The notes beneath the pieces are model-generated. The model did no database searches, was not told where the DNA came from, and was given only the letters and a program-made list of their open reading frames with translations. Source: Otatea glauca (taxonomy: Eukaryota; Streptophyta; Magnoliopsida; Poales; Poaceae). From it: 64,000 nt of DNA. The stretch is from assembly GCA_036346275.1 (NCBI GenBank), contig CM070726.1, positions 27,377,410 to 27,441,409 on the forward strand, in the 5' to 3' direction. This document shows, piece after piece, positions 58,565 through 64,000 of the stretch; the stretch's first letter is position 1; each line of letters starts with the position of its first letter. The position numbers and the translations under genes are program-made.

Positions 58565-58578
58565 TAAGGAGGATAGTC
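58565..58578 (+). other. Polypurine tract of the giant-LTR element
   Basis: TAAGGAGGATAGTC precedes the TGTAACATCCC start at 58579, like the Tekay tract at 8755. Confidence 0.75.
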
Positions 58579-58993
58579 TGTAACATCCCGAAAAATTCAA
58601 AACAAATAAAATAAGAATTTAAAATTTTAAAATTACTAAAATAAAAATTTAAGTTTGAAATGTGACTTAATTTTCACCTTTTCTGAATTTTGACTTAAGG
58701 AAAAAAACTCAATTACTTTATTGAGCTTCTCTTTTCCAAATAAAGAGAATAAAAAATCACAAAATGGATAAATTAAAAAAATTGATTAAAAAAACAACAT
58801 ATATATGATTTACTTTTTGTAATTTCTGGCATTACTTATTTATTTTGTGTTTTTGCTCTAAAGAAAAACTTTTAATGGTTAAAGAAGTAAAGTCTCAATT
58901 TTAAAATTCTCAAATCAAATATATACATACTTACCTACTCGTCAGCAATGTATATCATTATTTACACAAAAATTCTGCACAAACGTAGTTCAA
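58579..58993 (+). repeat. 3' LTR of the giant-LTR element, truncated
   Basis: Matches 48970-49375 with scattered point changes, up to GTAGTTCAA, then switches to unrelated DNA (AAGCTTGGTGG). More than 5 kb of LTR is missing. Confidence 0.82.
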
Positions 58994-59403
58994 AGCTTGG
59001 TGGCACGGCGGCGACCGGAGGGCTCACTACATGTCGCCGGAGAGCCTAAGCAGACACCCGTGCTGCCCGAGAGCTGCCTTCGCCTCCGATCTCATTACCA
59101 TACGGTTAGGGTTTCACACTCTGAAAAGATGGTGCGTGTGTAATCTGTATGTCAACATGTTTCCACACTCATGTGGTGTCCACACATGTACAAAGCTTGG
59201 ACGAGCGGAAGAACGAGACACTATCAAGTGGGCCCAATCGGCCAAGACACGTTGCATGGTACATGAGTTCTTAAATCTATGGTTTTGCGCTAAACTTTAC
59301 ATCTAAATCTGTAATCATGTGAAATTGATTTTTAAATCAGAAGTTCCTTAATATGATAGATATGCAAAAATGATGTAGTTTTGTGAAATTTACTATAGTT
59401 TTA
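58994..59403. other. Unassigned DNA
   Basis: A short GC-rich patch (59000-59090) then AT-rich sequence. The 91-codon frame at 59031-59306 has no domain. No gene supported. Confidence 0.4.
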
Positions 59404-59669
59404 TATTCCCTCCATCTAAGTTCATATGGTGTATTTTTTGAATGGTTGTGTCCATAAAGATATGGTGTATTTAATGTTCAATACAAAAATTACTCTCATA
59501 GTCTTTTGATACCCCTAATAAATATCCAGATTTACTTGATATTATCTACATGTATGCATTGAATATAGTGCTTAGAGATAATAATTAGGATAGTCTAATT
59601 ATTTTCAATAAGTCATTGGTCTGTGTAACAAGAGAAAATACACCCTATAAACTTGAGCGGAAGAAGTAT
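59404..59669. mobile_element. Stowaway-like MITE
   Basis: Starts TATTCCCTCCATCTAAG and its right end, reversed, reads TACTTCTTCCGCTCAAG. Both continue into matching inner repeats (GGTGTATTTT). TA at each edge fits a Tc1/mariner MITE of about 260 bp. A copia-type LTR is inserted at its right tip. Confidence 0.7.
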
Positions 59670-61806
59670 TGAAGGATCGAAAAAGGCGACTAGAGGGGGG
59701 TGAATAGGAGCCAAATAAAATTTTCGAATAAACTCTCCCCCTAGAATTCAAACCACCAAAAGACCAGAAAGAAACTGCACTAGTCGGGTATCTCTGGTCG
59801 GATGAACAGTACCCCCGACCTACAGAGGTCGGATGAACAGTACTCGGAATGAATAGTGTTTGGGTGAAGCAGTACTTCGACCAAAGCCTCGGTCGGATGA
59901 ACAAGACTCCTCGACCAAGTGTTCGGATGAACAGTACTCAGGTGAATAGAAAAATAAGCACGATCTCAAAAACAGAAATCGATGTAACTTTTGATCGGCC
60001 GATCCAAAAACAGTGAAAATTGGTGTGCACCTCCCAAAGGATGTCAGGAACCTATTTCAATCAACAATCGAAGGAATTAATACCAAGGTTCCGTCCTTTT
60101 CAGTTTAACAAATGCAACACCAAAAACAGAGTCACGAACACAGACTTCACCCCTAACTTACTGGTGGGAGTTGATGATCAGAAATCCTTGGATGACTCTC
60201 CACAAATCATAGCAAGTAAGTACACAAAGAAACAACCCTTCAAACAAATAGAAACACTATCTGAAAACTAGGCACGTAAATTGGTTTCTTGCAAACTGAA
60301 TAGAAGAGGTTGTAGATTGCCTAGATGATTGGGATATGATCTATAGAAGATTCATCCAGCAATCTTTCATCCTTGGCAACAAGAACCAGAAGCCAATCAA
60401 GACTAAAGAACTGCAAGTCACACGTTTACGCACTTTAAGAACACACAGATTTACTAACTTGCAACAAGAATGCAAGGATTGCCTAGATGATTGAAAGCAC
60501 CAAGTCCAGAGAAGAGTTCATCAATCATGAATTTCAACAAAGACTCAATAGCATGTAGAAGGAGATGAGGCAAATCCAAATTACGTAAAGTAAATTGCAA
60601 GTAAGTAAATGCGAATTTAGATAATGAATTTAAGTGCGTAATGTAAATACATAAGGAAATGAAACAAGAATATAAATGAAGAACATATCATTTCGGAAGG
60701 AGGTTTACAAAGCCTCACAACAAAGTGGGCAAAACTCAAATGAGCAAAGAAAACCTCGGAACCTTCAAAGAGGGAGGCTGCCCTACCCTCTATTTATAGT
60801 GACACAGGATCAATTCCACCTTTGGATGTTCTGCTTCAATCCTAAGCCAACATCCAAGAGCCAGGATTTGATCCTTACACTGTCACTCTCAACAACTCTC
60901 AACTACTCACGTACACTTTCTTCACCTGCTCACCCTATCTCAAGGAGACACCCCTCTCCCTGTCTATTTGTAGCAGGCTTGGACCACCTACCACCCTTGG
61001 ATGAGTCTCTAAACCCTAGAGCACTCCATCAAGGGCTGAGATTTTACCCACTCACACAGCTATGCATGGGCTGACCCGAAACCCAACAACACAACGGGTT
61101 TAGCACGCTTTTCAACTCACACTAACTTGACCCGCTACTCTATCTTCCTAACCGCGATCCAACGGTCCTCCTTGATCAGAGCAGCTCCAAGTTAGCATCT
61201 CATCCATTCCTTTGTCTTCTCGGCTTGCAGCTACTCCCTGGCCTTAGTCATCTTTGTCGACACCTTGATCATCTGGACCTCAGCTCTCCCAGCCTAGTCC
61301 TGATCCCCTTCGCCTCACCATGACCTAGCTCCAAAGTCCTGCAACCATCATAGACAAGGAAACCACATCACATAGCAATGCCCAACAACACATATCCATC
61401 TCAACAGACAGATATACACTACGCTGACCAGCAAAACCCCGACCACACGTGGTCTGACCACTGGTCTCCATCCCGACCACTCGAGGTCTGATCACTGGTC
61501 TCCGACCCGCCAAAGCCCAGACCACTCGGGGTCGGACGACTGGTCTCCGACCAACCACTCGGAGTCGGACGACTGGTCTCCGACTCAACCACTCGGAGTC
61601 GGACGACTGGTCTCCGACCAACCAAAGATCTGACCACTCGGGGTCAGACGACTGGTCTCCGACTCAACCACAGCCCCGACCACTCAGGTCGGACGACCCG
61701 ACCAACACTCAAATTGCTTCAAATCCAAATCAATTTAAAACAACACAAGCTCAAAACTCATCAATTACTCATCACACACAAGGATAGACCTCCACATGGT
61801 CTTTCA
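59670..61806 (-). repeat. Solo LTR of a SIRE-type copia element
   Basis: The plus strand begins TGAAGGATCG and ends GGTCTTTCA; flanking AGTAT occurs at 59665-59669 and 61807-61811. The element-strand start (CCACATGG) is at 61806. It shares the TATA site (60790-60799) and ACGTAAAGT/GCGTAATG words (60585-60650) with the other copia LTRs. No internal region remains. Length is 2137 bp. Confidence 0.88.
61430..61690. repeat. Minisatellite of ~34-37-bp units inside the solo LTR
   Basis: About six copies of CCACTCGGAGTCGGACGACT followed by GGTCTCCGAC, in places with a short CAACCAAAG spacer. Related TCGGATGAACAGTACTC words occur at 59800-59940 near the other end of the same LTR. Confidence 0.8.
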
Positions 61807-61847
61807 AGTATTAACTAGCAAATTGTTCCATGCAAAGTTGCTATTTA

Positions 61848-62262
61848 AGAGGCTGTTTGGGGGGGCTGTGCTTCATCTTTGGGCCAAAAGCCTCCCTAAA
61901 CAGTATGACTGCAAAGCAGTTGGGAAGCCAAGTCACTGCAAAAGCACCTCTTAAAGCTGCAGTCGCTGGGAAGGAACTTTTCAGCTGCGGCTTCGCTTGA
62001 CAGCCTCCCACCACGCTCGCTTCGCCTCCCGACTCACTCTGCCTCCCTCCTTGCCGCCTTCGCGTCACCTCCTCTCTTGGCCGCCGCTGTGCTTCGCTCG
62101 GTTGCTACCTCCCCACTCGGTTGCCCCCCAAAAGCTACAGTTGCATCAGCCAGTTTGCCAAATGGCATATCAAGAAAAGCCACAACCATCAGCTACAGCT
62201 GCTTTACAGCCTAGCAAAACAAAAATAGCTTTTCAGCCCAGCCGCAACCCTAGACCCTAACT
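61848..62262. mobile_element. MITE-like repeat, copy 2
   Basis: Collinear with 18485-18880: CTAAACAGTATGACTGCAAAG, GCGGCTTCGCTTGACAGCCT, CAGCCAGTTTGCCAAATGGC and CTGCTTTACAG in the same order. The left end GGCTGTTTGGGGGGGCT suggests the terminal repeat. About 15 percent diverged from copy 1 by eye. Confidence 0.62.
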
Positions 62263-64000
62263 ATCATTCCTGGCCATACACGCCAAGCACTCTAAAACCG
62301 TATCCCCTAATCCACATTGAGGCAAACCCAAACCAGTTTGGACCGACTCTACAAATTGAGCACCCGCCTCGATTACACTAGTGGTAGCTCTTTCCCCTTC
62401 GGGTAGGCGAGCTCCGACCTTCACAACTTTGCCAGGCCTTCTCACAATCTCCTTGAGAAGGTCACCGTGCACGACGCCTCCACACGCTGTCTAGGTGTCG
62501 GCAAACACCAAGAGTAACAAGTCAAGCACCTAGCTTGAACTCCATCAAGTACAACACATGTACAATGGTGATCACCAAATGCAACACATGCACAAGGATC
62601 CCCTCAAGTGAAACACATGCATAAGAGGCTCTCAATCCACTTTCTAATTGCAACACATGCAATTAGAGCTCACTCTTAGCTCAAGAGATAATTGGGAGAA
62701 GGTAACACATGCACTTCACTTCCACAAACACCCAAATGAATCAGCAACTAAGCCAACCATTGCCCTTGCCCCTATGGGGTCCTTTTATAGCCCTCTCACA
62801 CGAAATCTAGCCGTTGCGGTGCAAAATGGGAAAACTCGGCAAGCCCGGCACTACCGCCCAACTGGGGCCGGTAGTGCCGGCCTACATGCCAACGGCTAAA
62901 AACTAGTCACATTACAGTGGTCGGCGATCAAGCATATCAGAGGCCGATCGCTGGCCGAGCGGTAGTACCGCCCACATGGGCTGGTACCGCCGACTAGGCA
63001 ATACCCAAAACACACCTCTCTATTATATAACTACAGGCCCTAGGGTTGGTACTGCCGACCAAGCGGCAGTACCGCCCTAGCATGGGCGGTAGTGCCAGCC
63101 ACAGGGAGAAAACCAATTTTTCACAAAAACTTTTCTCCAAATTATCAAAGATTGATTCTTTGACCCATGTGATGATCAAATGATCAAGTCAATTTGTAAA
63201 ACACATTTGCAAACCCTATTCACATGCTCCAAAGAATCGTATTAAGCACAACTTATTTGCAAAACACATTTACAAATAAACCAAGAACCTATGAGATCAA
63301 TCCTATAGCTATGTAAGGATCAAAACATGATCCCGACACTTTGCAAAATATATTTGGAAATGCCAACACATGCTTTATGATCGAAACCCATAACCTCTAG
63401 CCTATTTGCAAATAACAAATTCATTCGATTAAAATCAAATCTTGAGCCATGAGATGGTCAACACATGATCCCAACACTTTGCAATATATATTTGTAAATG
63501 CTTATCTCATGCTCGAAGATAAGAATCAATAAAATCATATTCTGCAAAAACTCATTTTGCAAACACAAAGCATAATCCTTTCTTAGCCTTGTGATAATCA
63601 ACACATGATCAAGTCACAAGCTAATACTCCGATGAACGAGCTCTCTATTTGCAACACATGCAAATATCTAGCTCGAAGCAAACCACAAATCAAACTCAAG
63701 TGCATGAGCTCTCTATTTGCATCATATGCAAATTTCTAGCCCCATGCAACCATTTTAAACCAAATTGCTTGAGCTCTCTCCTTTTGCAACACATACAAAA
63801 CTTAGCTCCAAGCAATACCAAAACAAATTAAAAATTCAAATAAGAAGCAAACATGAGCTTCTCTATTTGCAACACATGCAAATCAAAGCAACATGCACAA
63901 ACCAATACACGAGCTTCACCCATTCACAACACATGCCAAATGGTTAGCTCTATGCAAAAATCCAAATAAGAGAGTGAGCTAGAGTGAACCAGATTGAGTT
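62263..64000 (-). repeat. LTR-like DNA of an unidentified retroelement, with short-motif repeats
   Basis: The minus strand of 62270-62520 resembles the 3' part of grass copia LTRs (GTTTGCCGACACCTAGAC, then GGTCGGAGCTCGCC). 62850-63105 holds GGTAGTACCGCC-type palindromic words. 63180-64000 is built of ATTTGCAA and ACACATGCAAAT words. No LTR boundary or coding domain is seen inside the window, so the identity is tentative. Confidence 0.45.

Larger units (their letters stand above)
48970..58993 (+). mobile_element. Coding-poor gypsy derivative with giant LTR (LARD-like)
   Basis: 48970-49375 and 58579-58993 are matching LTR starts. The 5' LTR runs to CA at 57654, followed by a primer site and a 0.9-kb internal region with a gag zinc knuckle, then a purine tract and the 3' LTR. 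Subtracting the nested solo LTR (50440-53621), the 5' LTR is about 5.5 kb. The 3' LTR is cut to 415 bp. Its R/U5 side resembles the Tekay LTR (56400-56990 versus 2550-2960), so it is a Tekay relative that depends on others for proteins. Confidence 0.78.

Overview
The window is repeat-dense plant DNA, almost certainly from a grass (Poaceae; a rice-like Oryza or related genome is plausible, but the species cannot be fixed from sequence alone). I recognise no ordinary host gene, rRNA, tRNA or CRISPR. Nearly everything is nested transposable elements in various states of decay: LTR retrotransposons of the Tekay-type chromovirus, Tat and SIRE/Maximus-like copia lineages, a large CACTA DNA transposon, MITEs and several tandem arrays.

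Layout. 1-17619: a minus-strand CACTA element running off the left edge. It has a CACTACTAC terminus at 17619, palindromic subterminal repeats, a decayed TNP2 transposase gene (16502 to 13263) and a second gene with a Transposase_24-like product. That second gene is split by a complete Tekay-type Ty3/gypsy element (755-11690) with 2.9-kb LTRs and a perfect GGACC target duplication. 17620-22486: no clear gene; a MITE-like repeat, AT microsatellites and three copies of a roughly 719-bp tandem repeat. 22487-34741: a minus-strand Tat-lineage Ty3/gypsy element with gag, protease, RT, RNase H and integrase leftwards. Two plus-strand transcription units lie on its 3' side: a small ORF with its own TATA box and a multi-exon Transposase_28-like coiled-coil gene, separated by an 81-bp minisatellite. 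Its pol is broken by a 1072-bp insertion that is a copy of sequence 5.3 kb away.

36522-48969: a plus-strand copia element of SIRE/Maximus type with many stop codons, an inverted fragment of a relative inside gag, and a 3' LTR cut after 75 bp. 48970-58993: a coding-poor element with a giant (about 5.5 kb) LTR, a methionine-tRNA-type primer site and one relict gag zinc knuckle. It contains a Tekay-family solo LTR (50445-53616, duplication AGAAC). 59404-61806: a Stowaway-like MITE with a copia-type solo LTR (duplication AGTAT) at its edge. 61848-64000: a second copy of the 18.5-kb MITE, then LTR-like and short-motif repeat DNA.

How the parts relate. Insertions were layered: Tekay into CACTA, Tekay solo LTR into the giant-LTR element, that element into the copia 3' LTR, and copia solo LTR into the MITE. 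Later deletion, solo-LTR formation and template-switch repair removed or rearranged pieces. The most unusual items are the antisense gene pair in the Tat element, the templated 1-kb patch at 29753-30824, and the palindromic cluster at 57925-58180. Domain calls are from motif reading by eye, not database searches.
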